Shown piece after piece: positions 41,283 through 52,186 of a DNA stretch of 64,000 bases. The position numbers and the translations under genes were made by a program. The notes beneath the pieces are model-generated. The model was given only the letters and a program-made list of their open reading frames with translations. It searched no databases and was not told where the DNA came from. Source of the DNA: Shouchella clausii (GTDB lineage: Bacteria; Bacillota; Bacilli; Bacillales; Bacillaceae_D); NCBI RefSeq assembly GCF_002250115.1, contig NZ_CP019985.1:3224001-3288000 (forward strand), given 5' to 3'. Each line of letters starts with the position of its first letter. Positions within the stretch are counted from its first letter, which is position 1.

Positions 41283-41528
41283 ATGGCTAAAATAGGGGTA
41301 CAATCGAATTTGTCAGATGTACAGCAAGAGCTTCAGTCCAAAGGCTATGAAGTTGTACAAATTGAAAATGAACAAGATGGGCAAGACTGTGAATGCTGCA
41401 TTGTTTCTGGAAGAAATGCCGATGTTGCCGGCATCAGTGTTCCTGGACAAATGAGCATTATCCACGCAGAAGGCTTAAGTGCAGAAGAAATCGGCCAACG
41501 TGTCGACGAAATTGTGACTCAACATTAA
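41283..41528 (+). CDS. ykuS: UPF0180 protein YkuS
   Basis: 81 residues with the family opening AKIGVQSNLSDVQQELQSKGYEVV and the Cys pair in QDCECCIVSGRNADVAG. Function unknown; conserved in Bacillaceae at this locus. Ribosome site GAGGGGGTG. Confidence 0.9.
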   Translation: MAKIGVQSNLSDVQQELQSKGYEVVQIENEQDGQDCECCIVSGRNADVAGISVPGQMSIIHAEGLSAEEIGQRVDEIVTQH

Positions 41529-41530
41529 AA

Positions 41531-41563
41531 AAAATACCAGCTTTTTGCTGGTATTTTTTTAGT
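41531..41563. terminator. Bidirectional terminator ykuS/ykuT
   Basis: AAAAATACCAGC pairs with GCTGGTATTTTT around TTTTT; T-rich in both directions between convergent genes. Confidence 0.85.
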
Positions 41564-42344
41564 TGTTTTCCGATTGTGAAAGGGCATCGTATCGTTGCCG
41601 GATCGCTTGGCGGATTTCACGTTCCACTGCCCATTGCTCCATATTTTCCGTTTTGGCAATCACACGGATTGTCGTCGTCGCTAAATCGTCGCTTTCGACG
41701 CCTAACACTTCAGGGCCAGATACAATAGCCGGATGGCTAAAGCCTTCTAGTGCCTCTTTTACCATTGCTAGCGATTCGTCTATTTTTTGCCCAGCTGGGA
41801 TGGAAATGTCGACGAGGGCACGCATATTGCCGCGGGAATGGTTGTCGACATTGGCAATGTTGCGGTTTGGCACGTAATGGAGCGTACCGTCAAAACCGCG
41901 AATTAACGTCGTGCGGAAGCCGAGTTCCTCGACAATCCCTTCAACGCCGCCGGCACTCACATAATCGCCGACTTCAAGCTGACGTTCTAACAATAAGAAA
42001 AAGCCAGTCACCACATCGCTTACAAGTCCTTGTGCGCCGAAAGCAACGGCAAGCCCTACAACACCTGCACCAGCTAAAATCGGCCCTAAATTGAAACCGA
42101 GTATTTCTAAGACCGTCATTGCTACAATAAACAACAACACATAAGAAAATACATTTTGAGTCAGGCTTTTTAACGTATTCAGTCGAGCTTGTGAAGCGCG
42201 GATTGTCTGAGGACGGTTAAATGCCCGGGCAATCAGTTTGCGGCCTAAGGCGCGGACAATGAAAAAGATGACGACCACAAGCGCGATTTTCCAAACGATT
42301 TGCACTAGCGGATGGGAAAGCCATTCGTTAATGGTACTGTTCAC
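41559..42344 (-). CDS. ykuT: MscS family small-conductance channel (YkuT)
   Basis: 261 residues, three membrane segments, pore helix GPILAGAGVVGLAVAFGAQGLVSD and beta domain with GDYVSAGGVEGIVEELGFRTTLIRGFDG and FVPNRN-like YVPNRNIANVDN. Mechanosensitive release of solutes. GTG start with AAGGAGTG. Confidence 0.9.
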   Translation of the reverse strand: MNSTINEWLSHPLVQIVWKIALVVVIFFIVRALGRKLIARAFNRPQTIRASQARLNTLKSLTQNVFSYVLLFIVAMTVLEILGFNLGPILAGAGVVGLAVAFGAQGLVSDVVTGFFLLLERQLEVGDYVSAGGVEGIVEELGFRTTLIRGFDGTLHYVPNRNIANVDNHSRGNMRALVDISIPAGQKIDESLAMVKEALEGFSHPAIVSGPEVLGVESDDLATTTIRVIAKTENMEQWAVEREIRQAIRQRYDALSQSENN

Positions 42345-42481
42345 TGATGACCCACTCCTTCCTCAATATCATTGCTTTGTTGAGAATAGCATAAATCGAC
42401 AAATCTTTCAAAGACCGCTATGTAAGTAAGGCAGGAATGTGAAGATTTATGTTTCTAGATTAAATTCATTCTCAATTAACA

Positions 42482-42510
42482 TTGACTCCAAAAAGCAAGC
42501 CCGTTATAAT
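42482..42510 (+). promoter_or_regulatory. Sigma-A promoter of ykuU
   Basis: TTGACT (42482-42487), exactly 17-base spacer, TATAAT (42505-42510), 39 bases before the ykuU start. Confidence 0.85.
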
Positions 42511-42548
42511 AATGATTGTATTGGATTTGCAAAGGAGGAGTTAGACTT

Positions 42549-43094
42549 ATGACTGAAAAACGTATGGTTGGCAAACAAGCGCCACGTTTTGAAATGGACG
42601 CGGTGTTGCCAAACAAAGAATTTGGTAAAGTAAGCCTAGAAGAAAATATGAAAAATGACAAATGGACGGTGTTGTTCTTTTATCCAATGGATTTCACGTT
42701 CGTTTGTCCGACTGAAATTACAGCGTTGAGTGACCGCTACGACGAATTTGAAGACTTGGATGCGGAAGTAATCGGTGTTTCTACAGACACGATCCACACA
42801 CACAAAGCATGGATTAATACGTCACGTGACGACAATGGACTAGGCGACTTGGCTTATCCACTTGCTGCTGACACAAACCATGCTATTTCTAGAGAATATG
42901 GTGTGTTAATTGAAGATGAAGGTGTGGCGCTACGCGGGTTGTTCATCATTAGCCCAGAAGGTGAATTGATGTATTCTGTAGTGAACCACAACAACATTGG
43001 CCGTGACGTTGATGAAACGTTGCGTGTGCTACAAGCGTTACAAACTGGCGGACTTTGCCCAGCAAACTGGAAGCCTGGACAAGCTACGCTTTAA
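42549..43094 (+). CDS. ykuU: 2-Cys peroxiredoxin YkuU
   Basis: 181 residues from ATG at 42549 (AAAGGAGGAG ahead). Peroxidatic C53 in DFTFVCPTE; resolving C170 in GGLCPANW. Reduces peroxides using a thioredoxin-like partner; ykuV downstream is a candidate. Confidence 0.93.
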   Translation: MTEKRMVGKQAPRFEMDAVLPNKEFGKVSLEENMKNDKWTVLFFYPMDFTFVCPTEITALSDRYDEFEDLDAEVIGVSTDTIHTHKAWINTSRDDNGLGDLAYPLAADTNHAISREYGVLIEDEGVALRGLFIISPEGELMYSVVNHNNIGRDVDETLRVLQALQTGGLCPANWKPGQATL

Positions 43095-43106
43095 TGGAAT
43101 AATGGC

Positions 43107-43139
43107 AAGGGCCTAGCGTGTTGTTAGGCCTTTGTTTTT
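43107..43139 (+). terminator. Terminator of ykuU
   Basis: AAGGGCCTA pairs with TAGGCCTTT (one G-U), 9-base loop, then TTTGTTTTT. Confidence 0.75.
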
Positions 43140-43219
43140 CGAAAAAGAATAAGGCGGTTTGACAGAGTGTTGCCGCTATTTTCGAGCGCGTGCGCTTTTT
43201 TATACAGGAGGGAAACGAG

Positions 43220-43678
43220 ATGGCTTTGAAACTACGGTCGGAAATGCCAGAATTGACAGGCGCGACAGAATGGCTGAATGGAGAGGTAGCGAAAGGGGAT
43301 TTAATTGGCGACAAACCAACGCTCATCCACTTTTGGTCCATTAGCTGTGGCTTGTGTAAAGAGGCAATGCCAAATGTCAATGAATTTCGTGACCAATACA
43401 AAGACGAGCTAAATGTCATTGCTGTCCATATGCCGCGGTCTGAAAAAGACTTAAACATTGATGAGATCAAACAAGTTGCCGATGAGCATGGGATCACGCA
43501 ACCAATCTTTGTCGATAATGAACATAAGCTGACAGATGCTTTTGAAAATGAATATGTGCCGGCTTACTATGTGTTCGATAAAGATGGGCAGCTGCGCCAC
43601 TTTCAAGCAGGGGGCGGCGGTATGAAAATGCTGACCAAACGTGTTAACCGAGTACTCGGCATTAAAGAAGAAAAATAA
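43220..43678 (+). CDS. ykuV: Thiol-disulfide oxidoreductase YkuV
   Basis: 152 residues from ATG at 43220 (AGGAGGG ahead). Thioredoxin fold with active-site CGLC at residues 43-46 in FWSISCGLCKEAMP; central insertion and cis-Pro region VPAYYVFD as in TlpA-like proteins, but without a signal peptide, so cytosolic. Follows ykuU, its likely electron donor partner. Confidence 0.9.
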   Translation: MALKLRSEMPELTGATEWLNGEVAKGDLIGDKPTLIHFWSISCGLCKEAMPNVNEFRDQYKDELNVIAVHMPRSEKDLNIDEIKQVADEHGITQPIFVDNEHKLTDAFENEYVPAYYVFDKDGQLRHFQAGGGGMKMLTKRVNRVLGIKEEK

Positions 43679-43717
43679 GCAAAGACGCGCCTCTTTTTAA
43701 GGAGGGGCGTCTTTGCT
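43679..43717 (+). terminator. Terminator of ykuV
   Basis: GCAAAGACGC-G-CCTC pairs with GAGG-G-GCGTCTTTGC around TTTTTAAG. Confidence 0.75.
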
Positions 43718-43771
43718 TATTGGCCAATTGTTTGGTACAGTCAAGTTACGATTGAGCAGCGGAGGGCCATT

Positions 43772-44434
43772 ATGAAAAAACAGTTTGCGATTATCGGCTT
43801 AGGGCGTTTCGGAGGAAGTGTCACAAAAGAGTTAGTGGAGCAAGGCGCTGATGTACTGGCCATAGATAGCGACCGCACTAAGGCAGACGAATTTCGTGAC
43901 ATTGCCACACAAGTGGTGATCGCCAATGCTACGGACGAACAAGTATTAAGGGAACTAGACATCCCGTTGTATGAGCATGTTGTCGTCGCGATTGGCAATG
44001 ACATTGAAGCGAGCATTTTGGCGACGTTATTGTTAAGCGAAATGGGCGTTAAACACATTTGTGTAAAAGCGGAAACCGATCATCACGAAAAAGTGTTGAA
44101 AAAAATTGGCGCCCACCGCGTCCTTCATCCTGAACGTGAAATGGGAGCGCGGCTCGCCCATCATCTTTTATCCGACAACATTGTCGACTACATCGAGCTA
44201 TCATCCCAGGATACGATTATTGAAGCAGTCGCGACGCCGTCACTTATAGGGCGGACGATACAAGACCTTAACATACGCGCGCTTTACGGCTGTACGATTA
44301 TTGCTATCCGCAGGCAAGGGAGGTTGATGGCTGCTCCTCAGGCCAATGAAGGTATTCAAGCAGAGGATATACTTGTTTTGCTCGGGCCGAAAAAAGCCAT
44401 TTATGCATTTGAAAAAGACTTTATTGCTAATTAA
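43772..44434 (+). CDS. ktrC: Potassium channel regulatory subunit KtrC (RCK)
   Basis: 220 residues. RCK_N domain with the nucleotide-binding FAIIGLGRFGGSVTKEL and acid at the end of the second strand (AIDSDR); RCK_C domain (about 135-220) with SLIGRTIQDLNIRALYGCTIIAI. Binds ATP/ADP and c-di-AMP to gate a KtrB/KtrD-type potassium importer, which is not in this window. Gene order to rnjA matches B. subtilis ktrC. Confidence 0.9.
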   Translation: MKKQFAIIGLGRFGGSVTKELVEQGADVLAIDSDRTKADEFRDIATQVVIANATDEQVLRELDIPLYEHVVVAIGNDIEASILATLLLSEMGVKHICVKAETDHHEKVLKKIGAHRVLHPEREMGARLAHHLLSDNIVDYIELSSQDTIIEAVATPSLIGRTIQDLNIRALYGCTIIAIRRQGRLMAAPQANEGIQAEDILVLLGPKKAIYAFEKDFIAN

Positions 44435-44445
44435 TGCCTATTAAA

Positions 44446-44484
44446 CAAGCCTGCCGACAATGTCTTTCATTGTCAGCAGGCTTG
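44446..44484. terminator. Bidirectional terminator ktrC/rnjA
   Basis: CAAGCCTGCCGACAATG pairs with CATTGTCAGCAGGCTTG (one mismatch), loop TCTTT, between convergent genes. Confidence 0.85.
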
Positions 44485-44487
44485 TTG

Positions 44488-46155
44488 TTATACTTCCATG
44501 ATAATCGGCAAAATCATCGGTTTGCGTTTCGTACGCTCGTACAAAAATGGTCCGAGAAGCTCGGTCATTTCGTTTTTAATTTCAGACCACTGAGACGTTT
44601 TCTTTTCCATGACGCTGTTTAAATGTTTAGCAAGCATTTTTTGCGCTTCATGAATCAAATCGCCTGATTCTCTCATGTATACAAAACCGCGGGAAATGAT
44701 ATCTGGCCCAGCTGTGACTTTGAATTCCTTCATATCTAAGCTAACGACAACAATGACTAAGCCTTCCTCTGAAAGAATTCGGCGGTCACGAAGCACGATA
44801 TTGCCAATATCGCCGATGCCATTCCCATCCACATAGACAGAGCCAGACGGAATTTTTCCGACGACACCTGCTTCATTAGGATGGAGCGCGAGGACATCGC
44901 CGTTATCCATAATAAAACAGTTTTCTTCTTTGACGCCACAGTCTTGAGCGAGGCGGTTATGAGTGCGCAGCATCCGATATTCGCCGTGGATTGGCAAAAA
45001 GTATTGCGGTTTCATAAGCCGCAACATTAGTTTCTGTTCTTCCTGCCCGCCGTGGCCCGATGTATGGATATCACTAAGTGGGCCATGGATGACATTTGCG
45101 CCAACCCGGTATAATTGGTTAATGATCTTTCCAACGCTAAGCGTGTTTCCTGGAATTGGCGAAGAAGAAAACACAACCGTATCCCCTGGAATAATTTGAA
45201 TTTGGCGATGCGTTCCAAAAGCTATCCGTGATAGGGCTGCCATCGGTTCACCTTGGCTTCCTGTACAAAGAATCGTTACTTTGTTATCAGGAAGTTTGTT
45301 TAACTGTGAGTGCTCGATGAACGTATGTTTAGGCGCATTGATGTAGCCAAGCTCTTGACCAATGGTAATCGCCGATTCCATGCTGCGACCAAATACACAT
45401 ACTTTGCGGCCATAGTCGACTGCTGCCTGGATCACTTGTTGCAAGCGATGAATATTCGAAGCGAACGTGGCAAAAATAATGCGCCCATCGACTTTTTGGA
45501 AAACGTTGTTGATGCTTTCGCCTACTTTTCGTTCGGACATTGTAAAAGTCGGAATTTCGCTATTGGTGCTGTCAGACAGCAAGCAAAGTACGCCTTCATC
45601 GCCGATTTTCGCCATTTTCGTTAAATTTGCCGGTTCGCCAACAGGAGTGAAATCAAATTTAAAATCGCCTGTATGGACAATGTTTCCTGGCGGCGTTTTG
45701 ACAACAACACCGTATGAGTCAGGAATGCTATGGGTTGTCCTGAAAAACGATACCGATGTTTTCGTGAATTTGACAACTTGGTCTTCTGAAATCTCGTGAA
45801 GCTTAGCGCTGCGTAGCAAGCCGTGTTCTTCGAGTTTTCCTTTTAAGAGGCCAAGTGCAAGCTTGCCGCCATAGACATCAATGTTGATTTCCCGCAACAA
45901 ATAAGGAATTCCGCCGATATGGTCTTCATGGCCATGGGTAATAAACAAGCCTTTGATTTTATCCCGATTTTTGATTAAGTACGTATAGTCGGGAATGACA
46001 TAATCGATGCCAAGAAGCTCGTCTTGAGGAAACATAATTCCAGCATCAATAAGAATAATTTCGTCTTGGAACTGAACACCGTACGTATTTTTGCCTATTT
46101 CGCCTAAGCCGCCTAAAGCGAAAACGGCTGTTTGGTTGTTTTTTACTTGTTTCAT
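44488..46155 (-). CDS. rnjA: Ribonuclease J1
   Basis: 555 residues. Metallo-beta-lactamase/beta-CASP fold with zinc residues H74, H76, D78, H79 in [10 protein letters not shown], then [11 protein letters not shown] and the beta-CASP part with [14 protein letters not shown] and [13 protein letters not shown]. Bacillus RNase J1 is both a 5'-3' exonuclease and endonuclease of mRNA decay and rRNA processing. It starts 2 bases after the rpoY stop, so the two are translationally coupled, and has no clear ribosome site of its own. Confidence 0.95.
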   Translation of the reverse strand: MKQVKNNQTAVFALGGLGEIGKNTYGVQFQDEIILIDAGIMFPQDELLGIDYVIPDYTYLIKNRDKIKGLFITHGHEDHIGGIPYLLREINIDVYGGKLALGLLKGKLEEHGLLRSAKLHEISEDQVVKFTKTSVSFFRTTHSIPDSYGVVVKTPPGNIVHTGDFKFDFTPVGEPANLTKMAKIGDEGVLCLLSDSTNSEIPTFTMSERKVGESINNVFQKVDGRIIFATFASNIHRLQQVIQAAVDYGRKVCVFGRSMESAITIGQELGYINAPKHTFIEHSQLNKLPDNKVTILCTGSQGEPMAALSRIAFGTHRQIQIIPGDTVVFSSSPIPGNTLSVGKIINQLYRVGANVIHGPLSDIHTSGHGGQEEQKLMLRLMKPQYFLPIHGEYRMLRTHNRLAQDCGVKEENCFIMDNGDVLALHPNEAGVVGKIPSGSVYVDGNGIGDIGNIVLRDRRILSEEGLVIVVVSLDMKEFKVTAGPDIISRGFVYMRESGDLIHEAQKMLAKHLNSVMEKKTSQWSEIKNEMTELLGPFLYERTKRKPMILPIIMEV

Positions 46156-46157
46156 GG

Positions 46158-46367
46158 TTAGATGTTCACGACCTTAAAGTCGCTGTTTGTCTGCTCATAT
46201 TCTAAATATGCACCAGTTACAGCTGTTACGTATTCAATGTTGAAGTTTTGCTTGGCCAACTTAAGGCGGACGTCTGCTTCACTTTCGCCTTCTATGTACA
46301 ATGACTTTGTCCGTTCCCGTACAGGCATCTGTGCGGCGTCTTCTTGATAGTAAACTTTAAAAATCAT
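46158..46367 (-). CDS. rpoY: RNA polymerase epsilon subunit
   Basis: 69 residues, opening [22 protein letters not shown] and typical of the YkzG family; binds RNA polymerase and has a Gp2-like fold. Start behind AAAGGAGAGG; upstream of rnjA as in B. subtilis. Confidence 0.95.
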   Translation of the reverse strand: MIFKVYYQEDAAQMPVRERTKSLYIEGESEADVRLKLAKQNFNIEYVTAVTGAYLEYEQTNSDFKVVNI

Positions 46368-46673
46368 TCTTACCTCTCCTTTAAATGTAGTCCTTCCATT
46401 ATAATAGAAGTTCGCTTATATTTGAATGGTTTCCTTTATTCCCTGCTGCAATGACGAAAAGCCAACCTGATTGAAAGGCTGGCTTTCTTAGTTTTTCCAA
46501 GTTTGACATCCATTAAACGTCAAGCAATAATGATTTCGGCAGGAGGTTTCGGCAACCTTTGACTAGTTTTTTCCGCCATTTTCGTAACATCCCGTTCCAC
46601 TCCTTTTCAATGCCCTTGTACATGTAGTGTATGCACGTAGGCATTGAAGAATCGAGGGAATTGTTGGCAGCTG
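46368..46673. other. Intergenic stretch rpoY-def
   Basis: 306 bases. Contains the minus-strand rpoY ribosome site and a likely TATAAT (about 46398-46405), a hairpin GAAAGCCA...TGGCTTTC (46467-46495), another pair CAATGCC/GGCATTG (about 46607-46647), and a 25-codon ORF at 46513-46590. Nothing else seen. Confidence 0.5.
46513..46590 (-). CDS. Possible small cationic peptide, 25 residues
   Basis: ATG 7 bases behind AAAAGGAGTG on the minus strand. Sequence rich in Lys and Arg at the start (LRKWRKKLVKGCRN) then hydrophobic LLPKSLLLDV. Preceded by a hairpin (about 46607-46647). No relative known to me; may be chance. Confidence 0.35.
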   Translation of the reverse strand: MLRKWRKKLVKGCRNLLPKSLLLDV

Positions 46674-47225
46674 TTAAAGCGCAAATCCAGGCAATGGTTT
46701 TTTGAAAGGGTCTTCGAGTCCCTCAATTCGGTCGTAAAACATAATGCCGTCTAAATGATCTAACTCATGTTGGAAAACAATAGCAATATATCCCCGCAAG
46801 CGCATACGCACGTCGTTGCCTTCATGGTCGACTCCAGTGATCGTTAAACGGGCACGCCGAGGCACAAGGCCGGGAACGTCACGGTCAACTGAGAGGCAGC
46901 CTTCGCCATTTTCAAGTTCATTCGTTTCAACTGAATGGCTAACGACTTTTGGGTTGGCGATTCCCATGCTGTAGAGGTTGCCGTTTTCATCTGTGGCATG
47001 GATAGCAAATAGCCGTTTAGAAATGCCGATTTGTGGCGCAGCTAAGCCTACGCCCGGACGGAGCCCGTATTTTTCGGCGACTTCAGGGTCTTGGCTGTTT
47101 TTAATAAACTCGAGCATGTCGACCAGTGTTTTCTTATCTTCATCTGTTAATGGCAATTCGACCGGCTTAGCGACTTTACGTAAAATTGGATTGCCTTCGC
47201 GAACAATGTCGTCCATCGTAATCAT
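46674..47225 (-). CDS. defB: Peptide deformylase
   Basis: 183 residues from ATG at 47225 (AAGGAGTG ahead; an in-frame GTG at 47234 sits in the ribosome site). All three motifs: [18 protein letters not shown] (metal Cys) and QHELDHLDG (two His, catalytic Glu). Removes the formyl group from N-terminal Met. Length and N-terminus match B. subtilis YkrB. Confidence 0.95.
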   Translation of the reverse strand: MITMDDIVREGNPILRKVAKPVELPLTDEDKKTLVDMLEFIKNSQDPEVAEKYGLRPGVGLAAPQIGISKRLFAIHATDENGNLYSMGIANPKVVSHSVETNELENGEGCLSVDRDVPGLVPRRARLTITGVDHEGNDVRMRLRGYIAIVFQHELDHLDGIMFYDRIEGLEDPFKKPLPGFAL

Positions 47226-47284
47226 ATGTACCACTCCTTATTTTCTCTATATAGTTTAAGGATATTCAGTGGCAGGCGCAAGTA

Positions 47285-47314
47285 GAAAAAGCGAGCAGAC
47301 AATAGGCTGCTCGC
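47285..47314 (-). terminator. Terminator of yjcZ-like gene
   Basis: GCGAGCAG pairs with CTGCTCGC, 8-base loop, then TTTTTC on the minus strand. Confidence 0.8.
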
Positions 47315-47323
47315 GTGTCTATC

Positions 47324-47530
47324 TTATTTGCAAGGTCCAGGGCCAGGGCCGACTTCTTCGCCGCCGTAACCAAACCAAGATGCGCCGACAATGATCAAGA
47401 GAATGAACAGAACGACGATTAAGGCAAAGCCTTTGCCGCCACCGTAGCCGCCGCAGCCATAACCATAGCCGCCATACCCATAAGATTCACAACCAGGGCC
47501 GTAGCCGTAACCACCATATCCGTAACCCAT
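47324..47530 (-). CDS. YjcZ family sporulation-type protein
   Basis: 68 residues. N-terminal half is Gly/Tyr-rich ([13 protein letters not shown]), then one membrane helix [18 protein letters not shown]. This is the small YjcZ/YczM-type sporulation protein family, which is spore-associated in other Bacillus species. Start behind AAAGGAGGAA. Confidence 0.85.
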   Translation of the reverse strand: MGYGYGGYGYGPGCESYGYGGYGYGCGGYGGGKGFALIVVLFILLIIVGASWFGYGGEEVGPGPGPCK

Positions 47531-47725
47531 ATAAAAATTCCTCCTTTTTCGTCATCGCAAATATGTTAGGCGATTCAATACACATCATATGCCTCCACCT
47601 AATAAACGATTGGATATTCGCCCAGTTTTGCAGAAAATAGTTGAAGCATCTTGCCAAATTTGACCATGTCCGATAATGTGGTATTTGGGGCGAAAAAAGC
47701 TTAAACCGTCGAAGGAGGAGAAAAT

Positions 47726-48379
47726 GTGTCGAAGACAAAACTTGCGACAATCGGCGTAGGATCGATTTTATTGCTGACTGCCTGTGGCGAAAATGCAACA
47801 GAAACCATTTATGACCATTTAGAAAATGCTGCGCAAATTGAAAAAGAAGGGTTTGAAGTGCAGCAAAAACCGCTTGTTCAGGCCGAGGAACATGAGGCTG
47901 ATTTATATAATCAAATAATGGAACTGGACATGGAACAGTTCGAAGAAATCGTTTCGCTCGCTGATGAGGCGATTAAGTCCATCGAAACAAGACGAGAACT
48001 GTCTGCAAACGAGAAACAAAGCATTGAAGAAGGGTACGAAGAATTTTCAGCGGCAAATGAGGCATTCGCTGCTTTGGAAGAGGAACCGCTTGCTGATTTG
48101 GGACAAACACTCAAAGAAGCAATGGAAGCCCGCTATGAAAGTTATCAAAAACTGCATGAAGTGTATGCGGAGACGCTTGACTTAGACGAACAACTTTACA
48201 ATTTGTTAAAAACAGAAGACCTTGATGTCGAGACGTTAACAAACCAAGTAGAGGAAACGAATGCCAAATATGAGGAGTTCCAAGAGGCGACGGACTTATT
48301 TAATGAACATACAAATACATACAACGACGCAAAACAAGCATTTTACGAAGCGTCAGATTTAGACGTGCGCTTTGAATAA
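47726..48379 (+). CDS. ykyA: YkyA family cell-wall-binding lipoprotein
   Basis: 217 residues. Lipobox LLTAC at the N-terminus, then all-helical, highly acidic coiled coil (ENAAQIEKEGFEVQQKPLVQAEEHEADLYNQI). YkyA in B. subtilis stands upstream of pdhA too. Proposed to bind the cell wall; function unclear. GTG start with GGAGGAG. Confidence 0.88.
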   Translation: MSKTKLATIGVGSILLLTACGENATETIYDHLENAAQIEKEGFEVQQKPLVQAEEHEADLYNQIMELDMEQFEEIVSLADEAIKSIETRRELSANEKQSIEEGYEEFSAANEAFAALEEEPLADLGQTLKEAMEARYESYQKLHEVYAETLDLDEQLYNLLKTEDLDVETLTNQVEETNAKYEEFQEATDLFNEHTNTYNDAKQAFYEASDLDVRFE

Positions 48380-48392
48380 GCGCACGTCTTGT
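48361..48392 (+). terminator. Terminator of ykyA
   Basis: AGACGTGCGCTT pairs perfectly with AAGCGCACGTCT; it overlaps the stop codon and is followed by TTGTAT. Confidence 0.75.
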
Positions 48393-48493
48393 ATCTGTAT
48401 TAGTTCACCGTCTCGATATTGTATAACACAGTTTCATTTTCTTACTAATTAATCATTTGTTTTAGGGAGAAATAAAGAAAGCAAGCAAAAGGA

Positions 48494-48523
48494 TTGACGC
48501 ATTGTTTCCTTTTCATGTAGACT
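48494..48523 (+). promoter_or_regulatory. Candidate promoter of pdh operon
   Basis: TTGACG (48494-48499), 18-base spacer, TAGACT (48518-48523). The gap between ykyA and pdhA (48393-48686) holds this promoter and no gene; the leader is about 160 bases long. Confidence 0.5.
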
Positions 48524-48683
48524 TATGTCATAAGGTGAGTTGTACTACTGATAAGCAATTTTTTTTGTAACAGTTGAACGAATGCTCAGCCCCCGTAGTC
48601 AATGGCTTGTTTAAAAGGGGCCAGCCGCGGTAATGTATCTTTTAGGTTTGGGCATGCTAATGGGGATTTTATGGATGCATTAG

Positions 48684-49823
<1,140 letters not shown>

Positions 49824-49826
49824 CTT

Positions 49827-50804
49827 ATGGGTAACTGGACAATGGCTCAAGCGATCACGAACGCGCTTGCTAATGAATTAAAAACGAACGAAGATGTTCT
49901 CATATTCGGGGAAGACGTTGGCCAAAATGGCGGTGTTTTCCGGGTAACAGAAGGTTTGCAAAAAGAATTTGGCGAAGACCGAGTATTTGATACGCCGCTT
50001 GCCGAGTCTGGAATCGGCGGCCTGGCAATTGGCCTTGCCCTGACAGAGCATCGGCCGGTAATGGAAATCCAATTTTTTGGCTTTGTATTTGAAGTGTTTG
50101 ACTCAATTGCTGGGCAAATGTCACGCTGGCGTTACCGCACTGGCGGAAAACAAACGATGCCGATTACCGTACGTTCTCCATTCGGCGGTGGCGTAAAAAC
50201 GCCAGAAATGCACTCTGATTCTCTTGAAGGTTTAATGGCGCAAACGCCAGGAGTAAAAGTTGTTATTCCATCGAACCCTTATGATGCAAAAGGATTGTTG
50301 ATTTCTGCGATCCGCGATAATGACCCGGTCGTGTTTTTAGAGCATATGAAACTTTACCGTTCATTCCGCCAAGAAGTGCCAGAAGAGGAATACACAATTG
50401 AACTTGGCAAAGCCGATATTAAGCGAGAAGGAAAAGACATCACGATTGTGGCCTATGGAGCGATGGTTCAAGCTTCTTTGAAAGCAGCAGAAGAGCTTGC
50501 CGAAGAAGGCATTGAAGCAGAAGTTATCGACTTGATGACAATTAGCCCATTTGACGTGGAAACAGTTGTGGCTTCAGTTGAAAAAACAAACCGCGCTATT
50601 GTGGTCCAAGAAGCGCAAAAACAAGCAGGAGTGGCTTCCCACATTGTCGCTGAAATTACAGAACGGGCGATTCTTTCTTTGGAAGCGCCGGTGCTTCGAG
50701 TTACGGCTCCAGACACGGTTTATCCATTTGCTGCTGCTGAAGATGCATGGCTGCCAAACCACCAGACGATCGTAGAAAAAGTAAAAGAAGTTATCAACTT
50801 CTAA
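49827..50804 (+). CDS. pdhB: Pyruvate dehydrogenase E1 beta
   Basis: 325 residues starting 3 bases after pdh[19 protein letters not shown] and [21 protein letters not shown] as in the transketolase C-terminal family. Forms an alpha2beta2 heterotetramer with PdhA. Confidence 0.95.
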   Translation: MGNWTMAQAITNALANELKTNEDVLIFGEDVGQNGGVFRVTEGLQKEFGEDRVFDTPLAESGIGGLAIGLALTEHRPVMEIQFFGFVFEVFDSIAGQMSRWRYRTGGKQTMPITVRSPFGGGVKTPEMHSDSLEGLMAQTPGVKVVIPSNPYDAKGLLISAIRDNDPVVFLEHMKLYRSFRQEVPEEEYTIELGKADIKREGKDITIVAYGAMVQASLKAAEELAEEGIEAEVIDLMTISPFDVETVVASVEKTNRAIVVQEAQKQAGVASHIVAEITERAILSLEAPVLRVTAPDTVYPFAAAEDAWLPNHQTIVEKVKEVINF

Positions 50805-50814
50805 ATAACGATTG

Positions 50815-50864
50815 AAAAGAAAGCAACGAAGCTGGGGAAAAACCAGTATCGTTCTTTCTTTTAT
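50815..50864 (+). terminator. Terminator/attenuator between pdhB and pdhC
   Basis: AAAAGAAAGCAACGAAGCTGG pairs imperfectly with CCAGTATCGTTCTTTCTTTT. A TATAAT at 50882-50887 just downstream may be a separate promoter for pdhC-pdhD, as known in B. subtilis. Confidence 0.55.
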
Positions 50865-50905
50865 AGAAGATGATTTAGAGTTATAATGAAGGAGGCGTTT
50901 TAGCC

Positions 50906-52183
50906 GTGGCTTATAAATATAAACTGCCTGAAGTGGGTGAAGGAATTCACGAAGGCGAAATTGTGAAGTGGTTTGTAAAAGAAGGGGATGAAGTCAAAGA
51001 AGATGACATTTTGCTTGAAGTGCAAAATGACAAATCTGTCGTTGAACTTCCTTCTCCAGTAGATGGAAAAGTTCTTGAAGTGAAAGTGGAAGAAGGCACG
51101 ACAAGCTATGTTGGCGATGTCATCTTAGTCATTGATGATGGCTCTGGCGATGATGACGCTGAAGAAGAAAGCAAAGAGGAAGCACCGAAAGAAGAAAAGC
51201 AAGCAGCCTCTGAGCCGGAAAAAGGACAATCTTCTTCTGAAGAAAGCGCTGAAGAAGAAGGTTCACGCGTCATTGCCATGCCTTCTGTACGCAAATATGC
51301 CCGTGAGAAAGGCATTGCCATTTCTAAAGTAAAAGGATCAGGCAAAAATGGCCGCGTATTAAAAGAGGATGTAGATGCCTTTGCATCAGGCGGGCAAACG
51401 GAAGAAGCGGCAGCTCCAAAAGAAGAAGAAAAGACTGCTTCCTCAAAACCAGCAGCTACGGCACAAGCCGGCGGAAACGAGCAGTTGGAAGAGCGCGTAC
51501 CGCTTAAAGGCATCCGCAAAGCGATTGCAAAAGCAATGGTGAACTCAAAACATACGGCTCCACACGTGACACATCTTGACGAAGTCGACGTGTCAGCCCT
51601 TGTTGCCCATCGCAAACAGTACAAACAAATTGCTGCAGACCAAGGCACGAAACTGACGTATCTTCCATATGTCGTCAAAGCTTTGACGTCAGCTCTTCGC
51701 AAATATCCGGCTTTAAATGCGTCAATTGATGACGAAGCAGGCGAAATCGTCTACAAAAAGTACTTTAACGTCGGAATTGCAGCAGACACTGAGCAAGGCC
51801 TCGTAGTTCCTGTCGTCAAAGATGCTGACCGTAAGTCTATTTTTGCACTTGCTGATGAAATTAACGAGTTGGCTGGAAAAGCCCGTGAAGGCAAGCTGTC
51901 AAGCGCAGAAATGTCAGGTGGATCGGCAACGATCTCCAACCTTGGATCAGCAAGAGGACAATGGTTTACGCCAATTATTAACCACCCAGAAGTCATGATT
52001 TTAGGCATCGGCCGTATTGAAGAAAAGCCTGTTGTAAAAGACGGCGAAATTGTTGTGGGCACAATGTTGGCACTGTCAATCAGCTATGACCACCGTTTGA
52101 TTGATGGCGTAACAGCGCAAAGCGCGCTTAACCAAATCAAGCGTTTGCTAAACGACCCACAATTACTATTAATGGAGGGGTAA
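50906..52183 (+). CDS. pdhC: Dihydrolipoamide acetyltransferase E2
   Basis: 425 residues. One lipoyl domain with lipoyl lysine K43 in VQNDKSVVE, a long Glu/Ala linker, the E1/E3 peripheral subunit-binding domain near [16 protein letters not shown], and the catalytic domain with [16 protein letters not shown] (His/Asp). Core of the complex, transfers acetyl to CoA. GTG start with AAGGAGG. Confidence 0.95.
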   Translation: MAYKYKLPEVGEGIHEGEIVKWFVKEGDEVKEDDILLEVQNDKSVVELPSPVDGKVLEVKVEEGTTSYVGDVILVIDDGSGDDDAEEESKEEAPKEEKQAASEPEKGQSSSEESAEEEGSRVIAMPSVRKYAREKGIAISKVKGSGKNGRVLKEDVDAFASGGQTEEAAAPKEEEKTASSKPAATAQAGGNEQLEERVPLKGIRKAIAKAMVNSKHTAPHVTHLDEVDVSALVAHRKQYKQIAADQGTKLTYLPYVVKALTSALRKYPALNASIDDEAGEIVYKKYFNVGIAADTEQGLVVPVVKDADRKSIFALADEINELAGKAREGKLSSAEMSGGSATISNLGSARGQWFTPIINHPEVMILGIGRIEEKPVVKDGEIVVGTMLALSISYDHRLIDGVTAQSALNQIKRLLNDPQLLLMEG

Positions 52184-52186
52184 CAG

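Noticed and set aside
51106-51702. Long minus-strand ORF antisense to pdhC
   Set aside because: Its low-complexity Ser-rich translation mirrors the Glu/Ala-rich linker of E2 on the other strand; no ribosome site or family.
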